Counted from the first letter of the stretch, positions 1 through 9,312 are shown. The stretch is DNA of 64,000 bases from Clostridiales bacterium CHKCI001 (GCA_900045905.1 FCNS01000009.1:50090-114089); one strand, 5' to 3'. Notes: a model not told the origin generated them from the sequence alone. Numbers and translations: made by a program.

Positions 1-140
1 AATTTATGCCTTCCGTCCTATGCATATTTTTATTATAACACAATCTTTTTATATTTTGTAGGAAATTTTTTAAAAATTTCTGCCTTTTCCAATCTTCTTT
101 TCGTTTATCTATCTTTATTAAGCTTATCTCCATGTAATGA

Positions 141-172
141 AAGAGACCTCCACTGGATGGCATATCACAATA
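141..172 (-). repeat. Post-terminator repeat, degenerate copy 1
   Basis: This stretch matches the two 43-bp copies at 12300-12342 and 56840-56882 over the CACTGGATG and CATATCAC cores, but it lacks about six internal bases. Read on the minus strand it follows the xylB terminator directly. That is the same position and orientation relative to the upstream gene as in the other copies. Confidence 0.6.
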
Positions 173-178
173 AAGAAA

Positions 179-206
179 GGAGATGAAATCAAACGATTTC
201 ATCTCC
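179..206 (-). terminator. Intrinsic terminator of the isomerase-xylB operon
   Basis: Two perfect 12-bp arms (GGAGATGAAATC and its complement) surround a 4-nt AAAC loop. On the minus strand the hairpin is followed by a T-rich tract. It lies about 40 bp beyond the xylB stop codon. Confidence 0.85.
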
Positions 207-244
207 TCTGCTTATGAATTTATCAGATTTTTTCTTTTATTCCA

Positions 245-1711
245 TTATATCTGTTGAAATACCTCTTTTAAAGCAGGATATATTTGTTTAAACTGTTGAT
301 AACGTTCCTCATATTTGTCTACTAGCACTGGATCTGGCTCCACTGTATCTATCACTTTAACGAGTTTATCTGCTGCATCTTCTACATCCTTAAATATACC
401 ACAACCTACAGCTGCCAACATCGCTGCTCCGTAACCTGGTCCTTCCTCACTTTCAATGATATCCAAACTTAAGTTCATAACATTGGCAATAATTTTTCGC
501 CATAAAGGACTTTTCGCCCCGCCTCCGCAAATCTTACTTCGCTGAATCGGAATTCCTAATTTTCTAGCCACTTCCAATGAATCTCTTAATCCAAATGCAA
601 CCCCCTCTAAAACAGCCAATGTCATGTCTTCTCTTGTCGTATCCATTGTCATTCCTATAAATGTTGCTCTCGCCTTTGGATCATTATGTGGAGAACGTTC
701 TCCCATTAAATATGGCAAGTAGAACACGGAATTTTCACCCAGCCTTGTAATATTCGCCTGTTCTTCCTGATATGTAGTTGTCTTTAAAATCTCATCCATC
801 CACCATTTATTACAAGACGCCGCACTTAACATACATCCCATTAAGTGGTAATATCCATCCGCATGGTCAAATGAATGTAATGCATTATGTTCATCTACCC
901 GAAATTCTTTACTAGAAATAAAAATCGTACCTGAAGTTCCAAGTGACAAATTACATCTTCCATTTCCCACAGTCCCAGTTCCAACTGCTGCTGCTGCATT
1001 GTCACCTGCCCCCGCAATAATCTTCGTATCAGACAAAAGTCCCAATTCCTGCGCAATTTCTGATTTCATTGTTCCAACTACATCATAACTCTCATATAAT
1101 GTTGGAAGCTGTCGTTCTGTAATACCACAAAGATCCAACATTTCTTTTGACCAACATCTATGCTCTACGTCCAAAAGCAGCATACCTGATGCATCCGAAT
1201 AATCGGTGCAAAATGCTCCTGACAGACAATATGCCAAATAGTCTTTTGGAAGCATAACTTTTTGAATTTTCCCAAATTTTTCAGGCTCATTCTCTCTCAT
1301 CCAAAGAATCTTTGGCGCAGTAAAACCAGCAAACGCAATATTCGCAGTATACTTGGAGAGCTTATCCTTCCCGATTACCTCATTCAAATAATTCGTTTCT
1401 TTTTCTGTTCTCCCATCATTCCAAAGAATCGCAGGACGAATTACGTTATCTTTTTCATCCAAAACGACCAATCCATGCATCTGACCTCCAAAACTAATTC
1501 CCTTCACTTGTGTACGATCACAATCTGCAATAAGTTCTTTGATTCCATCGATTGTCTGGGCAAACCAATCTTGTGGTCTTTGCTCCGACCAGCCTGGGTG
1601 CGGAAAATAAATTGGATACTCCCTAGATACAATTTTATGAATTTTACCATCCTGATCCATCAAAAGCAACTTAACTGCCGATGTTCCAAGATCAATACCA
1701 ATAAATAACAT
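245..1711 (-). CDS. xylB: Xylulokinase (FGGY carbohydrate kinase)
   Basis: This FGGY-family sugar kinase is predicted to phosphorylate D-xylulose, or a close ketopentose, with ATP in the cytoplasm. The N-terminal phosphate-binding motif GIDLGTSAVK, the middle GWSEQRPQDWF and the catalytic-region GAGDNAAAAVGTG are all visible, as expected for XylB. The length of 488 aa is normal for the family. The ATG at 1711 is chosen because GGAGG precedes it by 7 nt; a longer frame to 1771 would overlap the upstream gene. It starts only 4 bp after the isomerase stop, so the two are co-transcribed and probably work in sequence. The substrate is inferred from family similarity and could be another ketose. 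Confidence 0.9.
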   Translation of the reverse strand: MLFIGIDLGTSAVKLLLMDQDGKIHKIVSREYPIYFPHPGWSEQRPQDWFAQTIDGIKELIADCDRTQVKGISFGGQMHGLVVLDEKDNVIRPAILWNDGRTEKETNYLNEVIGKDKLSKYTANIAFAGFTAPKILWMRENEPEKFGKIQKVMLPKDYLAYCLSGAFCTDYSDASGMLLLDVEHRCWSKEMLDLCGITERQLPTLYESYDVVGTMKSEIAQELGLLSDTKIIAGAGDNAAAAVGTGTVGNGRCNLSLGTSGTIFISSKEFRVDEHNALHSFDHADGYYHLMGCMLSAASCNKWWMDEILKTTTYQEEQANITRLGENSVFYLPYLMGERSPHNDPKARATFIGMTMDTTREDMTLAVLEGVAFGLRDSLEVARKLGIPIQRSKICGGGAKSPLWRKIIANVMNLSLDIIESEEGPGYGAAMLAAVGCGIFKDVEDAADKLVKVIDTVEPDPVLVDKYEERYQQFKQIYPALKEVFQQI

Positions 1712-1715
1712 AAAA

Positions 1716-3200
1716 TTACCTCCATGGATTTTCCGTTGGATAACGAACTCCCTTTGGTTGGTTGTATCCAATCTCGCTTGGCTCTACGCCAATATACTTA
1801 AATACTTCAAATAATTCCTTTCCGAAATGTCCAAATGCTACTGCTCCATGATGCGGATAATTACCTTCGATTAAAACATGACGGTAAAATCTTCCCATCT
1901 CTGGGATTGCAAAAATACCAATTGATCCAAACGAATGTGTTTTTACTGGAAGTACCTCTCCCTGCGCAATATAGGCACGAAGCTTATTATCGGATGTACT
2001 CTGAAGACGATAAAATGTAATTTCTCCTGGAATAATATCCCCTTCTAATGTTCCCTGTGTTACTTCCTCTGGAAGTGTTCTAGCCATAATCATCTGATAC
2101 TTCATTTCACAGAAGGAAAGTTTCGAAGATGCAGTATTACCACAGTGGAATCCCATAAATACATCATCCGATGCATAGTTAAATTCTGGTTCAATTTCTT
2201 CCTTATATAAATCATAAGGAACGGTATTATTAATATCCAAAAGTGTTACTGTATCTTGACTTACAACCGTTCCAATAAATTCACTCAAAGCTCCATAAAT
2301 ATCCACTTCACAGGATACAGGAATTCCCTGATCGGTTAAACGGCTATTCACATAACAAGGTACAAATCCAAACTGTGTTTGGAATGCAGGCCAACACTTG
2401 CCAGCAATTGCAACATATTTTCTGTATCCCCTATGTTCTTCTACCCAATCTTTTAATGTCAGTTCATACTGCGCCAATTTAGCAAGAATTTCTGGTTTTT
2501 TATTTCCTTCACCTAATTCTTGTTCCATTTCTTTTACAATAGCTGGAATTCTTTCATCTCCTGCATGTTTATGGAACGCCTCAAATAAATCCAATTCTGA
2601 ATTTTCTTCAATCTCTACACCAAGATTATAAAGCTGCTGAATCGGAGCATTACATGCAAGGAAATTCGTTGGACGCGGTCCAAAGCTAATAATTTTTAAA
2701 TTACTTAAACCAATAATTGCTCTGGCAATCGGACGAAATTCTGCAATCCGATCCGCGCATTCCTGTGCTGTTCCAACTGGAGATTCTGGAATATATGCTT
2801 TTACACCGCGCAGTTTTAAATTATAGCTGGCATTTAACATTCCACAATAAGCATCTCCTCGTCCCTGAGTCAAATTATTTTTCGATTCTTCCGCTGCTGC
2901 GATAAACATTTTTGGTCCATCAAAATGTTTTGCCAATAATGTTTCTGAAATCTCTGGTCCAAAGTTTCCAAGATATACTACCAAAGCATTACATCCTGCC
3001 GCTTTGATATCTTCCAATGCTTGTACCATATGTATTTCACTCTCTACAATACAAATTGGACATTCATAGATACCTGTATCTCCATATTTTTCCTTATATG
3101 CTTGTATCACAGCCTTTCTTCTATTAACGGAAAGACTCTCTGGAAAACAATCTCTGCTAACTGCTACAACTCCAATTTTTAATTCTGGAATATTATTCAT
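1716..3200 (-). CDS. L-fucose/L-arabinose isomerase family protein
   Basis: This aldose-ketose isomerase-like protein of about 494 aa has the fold and length of the FucI/AraA superfamily. Likely metal ligands are seen in SCEVDIYGA, LLDINNTV and the C-terminal NYPHHGAVAFGH. It probably makes the ketose that the adjacent xylulokinase phosphorylates, in the cytoplasm. An upstream in-frame ATG exists at 3206, but the ATG at 3200 has better spacing (8 nt) from GGAAG. The true sugar cannot be read from sequence: fucose, arabinose or another aldose are all possible, and the xylulokinase partner favours a pentose. The ribosome-binding site overlaps the end of a decayed glucosidase gene immediately upstream. 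Confidence 0.75.
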   Translation of the reverse strand: MNNIPELKIGVVAVSRDCFPESLSVNRRKAVIQAYKEKYGDTGIYECPICIVESEIHMVQALEDIKAAGCNALVVYLGNFGPEISETLLAKHFDGPKMFIAAAEESKNNLTQGRGDAYCGMLNASYNLKLRGVKAYIPESPVGTAQECADRIAEFRPIARAIIGLSNLKIISFGPRPTNFLACNAPIQQLYNLGVEIEENSELDLFEAFHKHAGDERIPAIVKEMEQELGEGNKKPEILAKLAQYELTLKDWVEEHRGYRKYVAIAGKCWPAFQTQFGFVPCYVNSRLTDQGIPVSCEVDIYGALSEFIGTVVSQDTVTLLDINNTVPYDLYKEEIEPEFNYASDDVFMGFHCGNTASSKLSFCEMKYQMIMARTLPEEVTQGTLEGDIIPGEITFYRLQSTSDNKLRAYIAQGEVLPVKTHSFGSIGIFAIPEMGRFYRHVLIEGNYPHHGAVAFGHFGKELFEVFKYIGVEPSEIGYNQPKGVRYPTENPWR

Positions 3201-3215
3201 AATCATTTCTTCCTT

Positions 3216-3548
3216 TCACTCATTTAATGTAACCTTCTCAAACCCTTTTAACTCTTGTATTAGTTGATTTTCATTTCGATTTTTCGGAGCAAGATAGACT
3301 TGTACCGTTTCCTTTTCTGCAATCGTTCCAATCTTCATTACATCACACTTCACAAGCACAGTAATATCTTTTTTCTCTATTAATGAACTTCTATAAAAGA
3401 ATTTTATATACGAAAGTCCATAATCAAAACAGAACTGTAGTGCTATCTGAAATGTATCATTTATAGCAATGTCCAACAAATACTCCTTAAATAATCGAAT
3501 TAACTTAGTGATAAAAGCTGCCATTATACAAAATATATGGCGTGGCAA
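3216..3548 (-). pseudogene. Remnant of a GH3 beta-glucosidase C-terminus
   Basis: The readable frame carries FDYGLSYIKF, then ETVQVYLAPKN and QELKGFEKVTLNE. These match the end of the catalytic part and the fibronectin-III-like C-terminal domain of GH3 beta-glucosidases (family pattern FGYGLSYT, VVQLYV, ELKGFEKV). Immediately upstream the matching sequence continues in another frame as VFVGHCYK, which resembles the family's IFVGYRYY. The gene is therefore frameshifted. It also stops right after ELKGFEK, lacking the last strands of the domain, and has no N-terminal catalytic domain. The remnant is wedged between the isomerase gene and a membrane protein gene. It is dead and only 111 codons remain. 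Confidence 0.75.
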
Positions 3549-3562
3549 CTTTTCCTTGTCAA

Positions 3563-4597
3563 TTATAAGTTACTTTTTATTTTTCGATCCTCTTTCCAAT
3601 AGATCTTCCTCTGTCTCTCATCTAGAGACTCAATAAATCTTCGTTTAAAAATCAGAAATTCCTCTAAATCCATTAGTACATGATACAGTTTTGCACGATT
3701 TTCAAACTCTTCCCTGTCTTTGGGCAAATCCTCTTCTTTCATCTCCTCAAAGACTTGTTCCAACCTATGAATTTGTTTTACTGGATCATTCATCTCCTCT
3801 ACATAATCTTTTAAGTAAATAATGTACTCTCCAACAATTTGAGCCTGTTTTGGTAAGCTTCGAATCCTTTTCATTTCATAATGCAGGTTGTGAAGAACAT
3901 TGCATTGCTTTGTACGCATTTCAAAGTAATGAATATAATAGCTTGGATGTGACTGGAATGTATTATTCTGATATTCATAAGCCATATCTGTATAAGTTTC
4001 CAGATCATTTTCCAGTTTAATAATATCGTCCCATACATTTCCTTCTATTGTCTCATTAAAAAGATATGCGGCCAATTTTTCTAAAATCCGTTTTAATTCA
4101 CTTTCTGCATACCGCATATTTCGGATAATTCTGCTTTTTTGACTTCCATTATCTTGAATTAAATTCAATAAAATAGCCAAAGAAATTCCTATCATAACAA
4201 GCATAAATTCATTTACAATAGAATGAAATCCAAAATCATGTGTTGTCAAAAAATGTGTACCAATTACAGAATTTACTGAGATAGTAGCTTTCCACCCCAA
4301 CCATTCTAATATCGCCACTATCAAAAATGTAAATAAACCATATGCCAGCCAATCACTTTGAATATTACGGAAGAAGATCCAAGAAAGAAACACAGAAATC
4401 AGAAATGTTAAAATTCTGAAACCAGAAAGTTTTAGTGTCTCCCATCTAGTTGTTACAATTGTAAGTAACGTAATCGTTCCTGCCGATGTAGCAAATTCTA
4501 GATTCAGCTGCATGGCAATATAAATCGCAATGCAGCTCCCTATTGCTATTTTCAAAGCTAGTACTAATGTTCTTGTTAGCTTTACCCTTTTAGAAAT
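3563..4597 (-). CDS. Aromatic acid exporter (ArAE/FUSC-like) family membrane protein
   Basis: The N-terminal 130 or so residues form several hydrophobic segments, and the C-terminal 190 residues are a charged, helical cytoplasmic region. This is the layout of the ArAE_1 (DUF939) family with its C-terminal domain. Family members are putative proton-driven efflux proteins; the substrate here is unknown. Start choice is unusual. The reading frame to a TTG at 4555 has no ribosome-binding site, while extending 14 codons reaches an ATT at 4597 with GGAGG exactly 7 nt upstream. That extension adds a typical basic N-terminus (SKRVKLTRTLVLALK). ATT is annotated here on that basis; a sequencing error or mutated start are alternatives. 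It may be a stand-alone gene. Confidence 0.65.
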   Translation of the reverse strand: MSKRVKLTRTLVLALKIAIGSCIAIYIAMQLNLEFATSAGTITLLTIVTTRWETLKLSGFRILTFLISVFLSWIFFRNIQSDWLAYGLFTFLIVAILEWLGWKATISVNSVIGTHFLTTHDFGFHSIVNEFMLVMIGISLAILLNLIQDNGSQKSRIIRNMRYAESELKRILEKLAAYLFNETIEGNVWDDIIKLENDLETYTDMAYEYQNNTFQSHPSYYIHYFEMRTKQCNVLHNLHYEMKRIRSLPKQAQIVGEYIIYLKDYVEEMNDPVKQIHRLEQVFEEMKEEDLPKDREEFENRAKLYHVLMDLEEFLIFKRRFIESLDERQRKIYWKEDRKIKSNL

Positions 4598-4852
4598 ACC
4601 TACTCCTCCTTTCTTTTATTTTTTATAGTATAGCAAGTTTTTTCTTTTAAGTCTATATTCAACTAATAATTCCCTATTTTTTTCTGAAATCCAATCATCA
4701 TAACAGTTTACCATAAGAAAATAAATTATTCATTACAGAAAATAGTAGAATAATTTCTGAAATGATAGGAGGAGTGGAAGCAATTCCTTCAAACATTTTG
4801 ATTTCATACATTTCTCTTCTGAAGCAGTCCTCCTCTCATTCTATCCAAACAG

Positions 4853-5947
4853 CTATGCTCCAAAATAGGTCGAAATTTCTTCCATTCTTTGAATCTGATT
4901 TACATGAAATGGACATCTAGAATTACAATGACCACATTTGATGCAATCCTCTGCTTTTTTCTCTAAATTAATATAATGATCCTTTGCCAAGTCATCTCCT
5001 GCCAAAGCAAGATCATAATATTTATTAATTAGTCCCACATCTAGTCCCACTGGACATGGCTGACAATGATTACAATAAACACAGACTCCCGCCGCATCCT
5101 GAGGTGTAAAGTTTCCTAAGATAGAATAGTCCTTTTCTTTTTCTTCTGCCTGCAAAAATCCTAAAATTCGTTTCAGATCCTTTTTGTTTCGTATCCCAGG
5201 AAGAACAGTCAGCACCCCTGGCTTATCCAACGCATATTGAATACACTGATACTCTGTCATCGCTTCTTTAAATGGAGAAGTTTTTGCATTTAATAACTGT
5301 CCTCCACTAAATGCTTTCATAACAGAAATTCCAACACCTTCTGCTTCACAACGCCGATACATTGCCATTCGTTCGTCTACACTTCCAATGGCATACTCAC
5401 CATGTCGATAATCATAAGCTGGATTAATACTAAACATAAGCATATCAATCAGCTGCTTATCCAATACTTGATTTACAATGTCTGGTGTATGCGAAGATAA
5501 TCCAATATGATGGATTACTCCTTCTTTTTTTAACTGCTGAATATAATCTAAAACTCCATTTGACATAATCTGATTCCAATCTGTTCGCTCATCAATACAA
5601 TGAATAAAACCAAAATCAATATAATCTGTTTTTAGAGATTTCAGCTGCCAATCCATCGATCGTTTTATTTCATCCAGCTTTGTGGTCCAGCTATATTTTC
5701 CAGTTTTATAATTTGCTCCAAAATGAATTTGAAAATAGACACGATCCCTATTTCCAGATATTGCCCGCCCATAAGCTGGAAAAGGTGCTGCATCGGCAGA
5801 TGCCATATCAAAATAGTTCACTCCACTTTCTAATGCTAATGCAATGGTTTCTTCTATTTCTTTTTCATCTGCCATTCCAATCGCACTGCTACCAATACCA
5901 ATAATACTAATTTGTTCCGTTCCTTTCGGAACTTTTCGATATTCCAT
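4853..5947 (-). CDS. Aldo/keto reductase with C-terminal 4Fe-4S ferredoxin domain
   Basis: This NAD(P)H-linked oxidoreductase of 364 aa has an aldo/keto reductase barrel (residues about 1-270). A C-terminal ferredoxin-like region contains CVYCNHCQPCP and CIKCGHCNSRCP, eight cysteines able to hold two 4Fe-4S clusters. The usual AKR landmarks NYFDMASAD and IGLSSHT are present. Such enzymes are common in strict anaerobes, and their carbonyl substrates are mostly unknown. A GGAGG lies 8 nt before the ATG. The end of a decayed flavodoxin gene lies just upstream, suggesting the pair once formed a redox operon. Confidence 0.85.
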   Translation of the reverse strand: MEYRKVPKGTEQISIIGIGSSAIGMADEKEIEETIALALESGVNYFDMASADAAPFPAYGRAISGNRDRVYFQIHFGANYKTGKYSWTTKLDEIKRSMDWQLKSLKTDYIDFGFIHCIDERTDWNQIMSNGVLDYIQQLKKEGVIHHIGLSSHTPDIVNQVLDKQLIDMLMFSINPAYDYRHGEYAIGSVDERMAMYRRCEAEGVGISVMKAFSGGQLLNAKTSPFKEAMTEYQCIQYALDKPGVLTVLPGIRNKKDLKRILGFLQAEEKEKDYSILGNFTPQDAAGVCVYCNHCQPCPVGLDVGLINKYYDLALAGDDLAKDHYINLEKKAEDCIKCGHCNSRCPFHVNQIQRMEEISTYFGA

Positions 5948-5974
5948 ATTAATTCCTCCTATTCCAACTATTTC

Positions 5975-6081
5975 TTAATATCCAAGTTCCTCCAGCCAAT
6001 TTTCAATATCCTGCTGGGAAGATGCTGCATCTTCTTCTCCTCCATTATAAATACAAACGCCCACATGATTAATTGCTTCAT
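5975..6081 (-). pseudogene. C-terminal remnant of a flavodoxin gene
   Basis: On the minus strand this 107-bp stretch reads YNGGEEDAASSQQDIENWLE followed by ELGY and a stop. It matches the last helix of short flavodoxins; compare the end of the intact flavodoxin at 21281-21991. No start or upstream flavodoxin sequence remains, and stop codons precede it in this frame. It ends 28 bp before the aldo/keto reductase start, a spacing typical for operon partners, so it is probably the relic of the first gene of that operon. Confidence 0.6.
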
Positions 6082-6307
6082 TTCATGAATTGTCACTTAT
6101 TCATCTTCTCTATCCGGCTGAAAAAAATAATGCAAATGTTTCAGAAAATTTTTTCTACTACATTTACATTATAACTGAACCAATATTCTGCGTCTAATAC
6201 TTTATTTTTATCGACCGAAATACTTTTTAAGCATATCATTTTTATCTCTTCAGTCTTTATCAAATACAAATTTTCAAATCCCAAGGTAGGAGGACATATT
6301 GATACAG

Positions 6308-7195
6308 TCACCTCATAGTGGTTTTCAACATGTTGATTTCCTGAATAAATAGAGAAGTTGCCGGTGAAAACAAATGATTCTTTTTCCAAATCAAAACACT
6401 TCGTGTCGTATGTTCTGGAACAATTGGAATAAACCGAAGATTAGAACTATTACGGATTGCCAAAGCCCCTTCCAAACAAAACGCACATCCCAGTCCTTCC
6501 TCAACCAGAAACACAGCATTCGAAAGTAACGTATAACTTAATGGGATTTTTAAATCTTTTTCTTCCCTCCCAAGCCAGTTTAAAATTTCATCCCTTACTT
6601 TTTCTCGAAGTGGTAAGATTAGAGGATATTCTAACAGTTCTTGTGGCGATATAGATTTATGTTCTGCCAGTGGATGATCTGCCCTCATAAGAACTCCCCA
6701 TACCTCTTTCTGCGAAAGCCGAACAAAATCATATTTGACTGTATCAACTGGTTCCAATAGCAGACCAATATCTACTAATCCTTTGTCAATCCGATCCTTA
6801 ATATTATCCGCCATCTCATTATACATGTGAAATTGAACCAGCGGATATTTTTCAGAAAACTGCTTAATTACTTTTGCAAGCAAACGACTTCCTACTGCTT
6901 CTGTAGCTCCTATCGAAATAAGACCGCTAATGGAATCATTTTTTTCAATAAATGCCTGTTCAACCCGATCTGCTAATTCCACAATTTCTTCTGCACGTTG
7001 CTGAAAAAAAATCCCATCATCAGTCAAAGTGAGTCCCTTTTTTCCACGAATTATAAGTGTAGTTCCTAGCTCTCTTTCTAAATCCATCAATTGACGGCTG
7101 AGAGTTGGCTGTGTCACATGCAGGATATCGGCAGCTCTAGTAATATTGCCTTCACCAACGGCTGTTAAAAAATAGCGAAGTGTCCGAAGTTCCAT
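6308..7195 (-). CDS. LysR-family transcriptional regulator
   Basis: This 295-aa DNA-binding protein has a typical LysR winged-helix domain at residues 1-60 (LRYFLTAVGEGNITRAADIL, then LHVTQPTLSRQL). An effector-binding domain of the periplasmic-binding fold follows from about residue 90 (GLISIGATEA). Length is normal. LysR proteins usually control an adjacent or divergent operon in response to a small metabolite. Candidate targets are the flanking aldo/keto reductase genes, although neither is directly divergent from it. A shorter overlapping frame at 6141-6389 is a shadow. Confidence 0.9.
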   Translation of the reverse strand: MELRTLRYFLTAVGEGNITRAADILHVTQPTLSRQLMDLERELGTTLIIRGKKGLTLTDDGIFFQQRAEEIVELADRVEQAFIEKNDSISGLISIGATEAVGSRLLAKVIKQFSEKYPLVQFHMYNEMADNIKDRIDKGLVDIGLLLEPVDTVKYDFVRLSQKEVWGVLMRADHPLAEHKSISPQELLEYPLILPLREKVRDEILNWLGREEKDLKIPLSYTLLSNAVFLVEEGLGCAFCLEGALAIRNSSNLRFIPIVPEHTTRSVLIWKKNHLFSPATSLFIQEINMLKTTMR

Positions 7196-7431
7196 GTGTG
7201 ATTCCCCCTATCTTTCAATGTTTTTATTATATCACATCCATACAAAAAGCTCAACAATCCTGTTTTTTGATTGTCACACATGTCGTTCCGTATTCTTCCC
7301 CTTTTCAATCATTCACTGATAGCTCGCACCATCCAAATCAACTATACTCAGCATTGCTGACCACCACATGAGACTGACATATTATTGGTGGTATGAAAAA
7401 TAAGTAAAACAAATGCCAAAGACGAAAAAAT

Positions 7432-7463
7432 AGCTGCATCCCCTTTTCAAAGAGGATGCAGCT
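7432..7463 (-). terminator. Intrinsic terminator of the aldo/keto reductase-CMD operon
   Basis: Ten-bp perfect arms AGCTGCATCC/GGATGCAGCT are followed on the minus strand by a run of six T. It lies 22 bp beyond the stop codon of the gene at 7485. Confidence 0.85.
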
Positions 7464-7484
7464 CCGTCTACTAGTTAATAGATT

Positions 7485-8174
7485 TTAATCATTTTCTGCC
7501 GCTTTATTCACACATGTTAATGCATTTAAGCTGCGTGGGTATCCAATGTATGGCAAGCATTGGGAAATTACTCGAATCAGAAATTCTTTATCATTTCCAA
7601 TTCGCATATTTCCTGCTGCATGACTCGTTAACTGTGGTTCACAGCCTCCTTGTGCAGCCAGAAAACAAAACGTAATCAGTTCTCTTTGCTTAAAATCAAG
7701 TCCCGTTCTTGTATAATAATCTCCAAAACAGTTCGCAGCAAGCCAGCGATTAATATGTCCTTTTTTCCAAAATCCTTTCATACTCTCGCCAAAAATATCA
7801 ACTTGCGCTTGCGCACCTTTCTCCAAACGATTTTCCAATGTAGTGGTGGCCTGTCCTTCTAAAGGCATCGCAATATTTCTTTCTCTAAATATTTCATTGG
7901 TAGCCATTAAAAATGGAAGCATTCTTCCAATTCCCACATAATCAGTCGATTGATATACGATTTCTTTTACCATTACAGGAGTTAATCCTTTGTCCAATGC
8001 TTCTGGCAAAATAAGTTTATACGCATCGACCCCTTGACATCCAATTAATGTAGATAAAATAGCCATATACCTTGTTATATCATCTAACTGTTGATCTTCT
8101 TCTTTTTCAACTTCTTTACAAAAATATTCTAATCTTTCAACAAATTCTGGATCTGTTTCATATAAATGTTTCAC
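7485..8174 (-). CDS. Carboxymuconolactone decarboxylase (AhpD-like) family protein
   Basis: This 229-aa protein resembles the CMD family, an all-helical fold shared by gamma-carboxymuconolactone decarboxylase and AhpD-like disulfide reductases. The family segments CQGVDAYKLILPEALDKG and FKQRELITFCFLAAQGGCEP are visible. The GTG at 8174 is preferred as start because AAAGGA precedes it and it lies 1 bp past the upstream stop. The longer frame to 8264 would overlap the upstream gene by 89 bp. Co-transcription with an aldo/keto reductase is common for this family in gut Firmicutes, but the reaction is unknown. Confidence 0.75.
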   Translation of the reverse strand: MKHLYETDPEFVERLEYFCKEVEKEEDQQLDDITRYMAILSTLIGCQGVDAYKLILPEALDKGLTPVMVKEIVYQSTDYVGIGRMLPFLMATNEIFRERNIAMPLEGQATTTLENRLEKGAQAQVDIFGESMKGFWKKGHINRWLAANCFGDYYTRTGLDFKQRELITFCFLAAQGGCEPQLTSHAAGNMRIGNDKEFLIRVISQCLPYIGYPRSLNALTCVNKAAEND

Positions 8175-8175
8175 T

Positions 8176-9225
8176 TTATTCTTTCCTTTCAAACGTTTGA
8201 TCTCCAACCGACCATACTGGTTTTTCCTGACGTGGTTTAGAACTATTTTGCGCCATAACTCCAACTAAACTATGTGGTACATAAGCCTCTTCTAAATACG
8301 CAATCTCATCATCGCTTAACACAACTTCCACAGCTTTTGCAGCTCCTTCAATATGATGGAACTTTGTAGCTCCCACAACTGGAGCTGTTACTTTTGTTAA
8401 AAGCCACGCTAATGCAATCTCTGTCATAGAAATTCCTTTTTGATCGGCTAACTCTGCTACTCTACTAATAATAACTTCATCCTGCTCTTTTGTTTTATCA
8501 TATTTAAATTTTGCATAACTATCTTCTTCTAATCTCTTGGAACTTTCTCCTAAATGTTTCGCAAGACGTCCTCCTGCCAATGCACTATAAGGAGTCAATG
8601 CAATATTTTCCTCTCTACAATAAGGAATCATTTCTCGCTCCTCTTCTCGGAAAATCAAGTTATAATGTCCTTGAATCGAAACGAATTTTGCAAATCCTTC
8701 CTTCTCTGCCAACGCATTAGCTTTTGCTAATTGCCATGCAAAACAATTGGAAATTCCAATATAACGGGCTTTTCCAGACTTCACAACACGATTCAATCCA
8801 TCCATAATTTCATAAAGCGGCGTTTGATAATCCCACATATGATAAATATATAAATCCACGTAATCCATTCCAAGATTTTTTAGACTTTGGTTTATCATAC
8901 GTTCAATATGTTGTTGCCCACTAATTCCACTTTCAATATCTTCTTGTGTTCGAGGTAAAAATTTAGTAGCCACTACTACATCTTCTCTTCTTGCATAATC
9001 TCGGAGTGCTCGTCCTACATACTGCTCACTTGTTCCACTCTGATACGAAATTGCTGTATCAAAGAAATTAACTCCCAACTCTAAGCCTCTTTTAATGATT
9101 TCTCTGGAATGCGTTTCATCTAATGTCCATGTATGCTGTCCTTTTTTGGCATCGCCAAATCCCATACAGCCCATACAAATACGAGAGACATTTAAATCAG
9201 AATTTCCTAATTTTTTATATTTCAT
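8176..9225 (-). CDS. Aldo/keto reductase
   Basis: This NADPH-dependent carbonyl reductase-like enzyme of 349 aa has the AKR signatures CMGFGDAK, GVNFFDTAISYQSGTSEQ, YVDLYIYHMW and IGISNCFAWQ. A C-terminal WLL...APVVGATKFHH region fits NADP binding. It resembles the YhdN/IolS type. It is the first gene of a two-gene operon with the CMD-family protein. A promoter is visible upstream at 9313-9342. The substrate is unknown. Confidence 0.85.
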   Translation of the reverse strand: MKYKKLGNSDLNVSRICMGCMGFGDAKKGQHTWTLDETHSREIIKRGLELGVNFFDTAISYQSGTSEQYVGRALRDYARREDVVVATKFLPRTQEDIESGISGQQHIERMINQSLKNLGMDYVDLYIYHMWDYQTPLYEIMDGLNRVVKSGKARYIGISNCFAWQLAKANALAEKEGFAKFVSIQGHYNLIFREEEREMIPYCREENIALTPYSALAGGRLAKHLGESSKRLEEDSYAKFKYDKTKEQDEVIISRVAELADQKGISMTEIALAWLLTKVTAPVVGATKFHHIEGAAKAVEVVLSDDEIAYLEEAYVPHSLVGVMAQNSSKPRQEKPVWSVGDQTFERKE

Positions 9226-9312
9226 TTTTTTCCTCCTAACTCTACATTAGTTACTGCATAAAAAGAATTTCCTTACTTTGCTACCTGCCCATTGACAACT
9301 CTTTTGTAGTAT

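Noticed and set aside
1..140. TATAAT and GAAATTTTT/AAAAATTTC palindrome at the left edge as a promoter of a gene outside the window
   Set aside because: Plausible on the minus strand, but the gene it would serve is not in view and the -35 box is poor.
4741..4852. GGAGGA/TCCTCC arms as a terminator of the 4Fe-4S aldo/keto reductase
   Set aside because: Arms are short, the loop is long, and no T-run follows on the minus strand.
6141..6389. 82-codon frame overlapping the end of the LysR gene
   Set aside because: It overlaps real coding sequence in another frame, has no ribosome-binding site and no recognisable motif.
8187..8203. CAAACGTTTG palindrome as a catabolite-control (cre) site
   Set aside because: It lies in the 3' coding part of the aldo/keto reductase gene, next to the ribosome-binding site of the CMD gene, and does not fit the full cre consensus.
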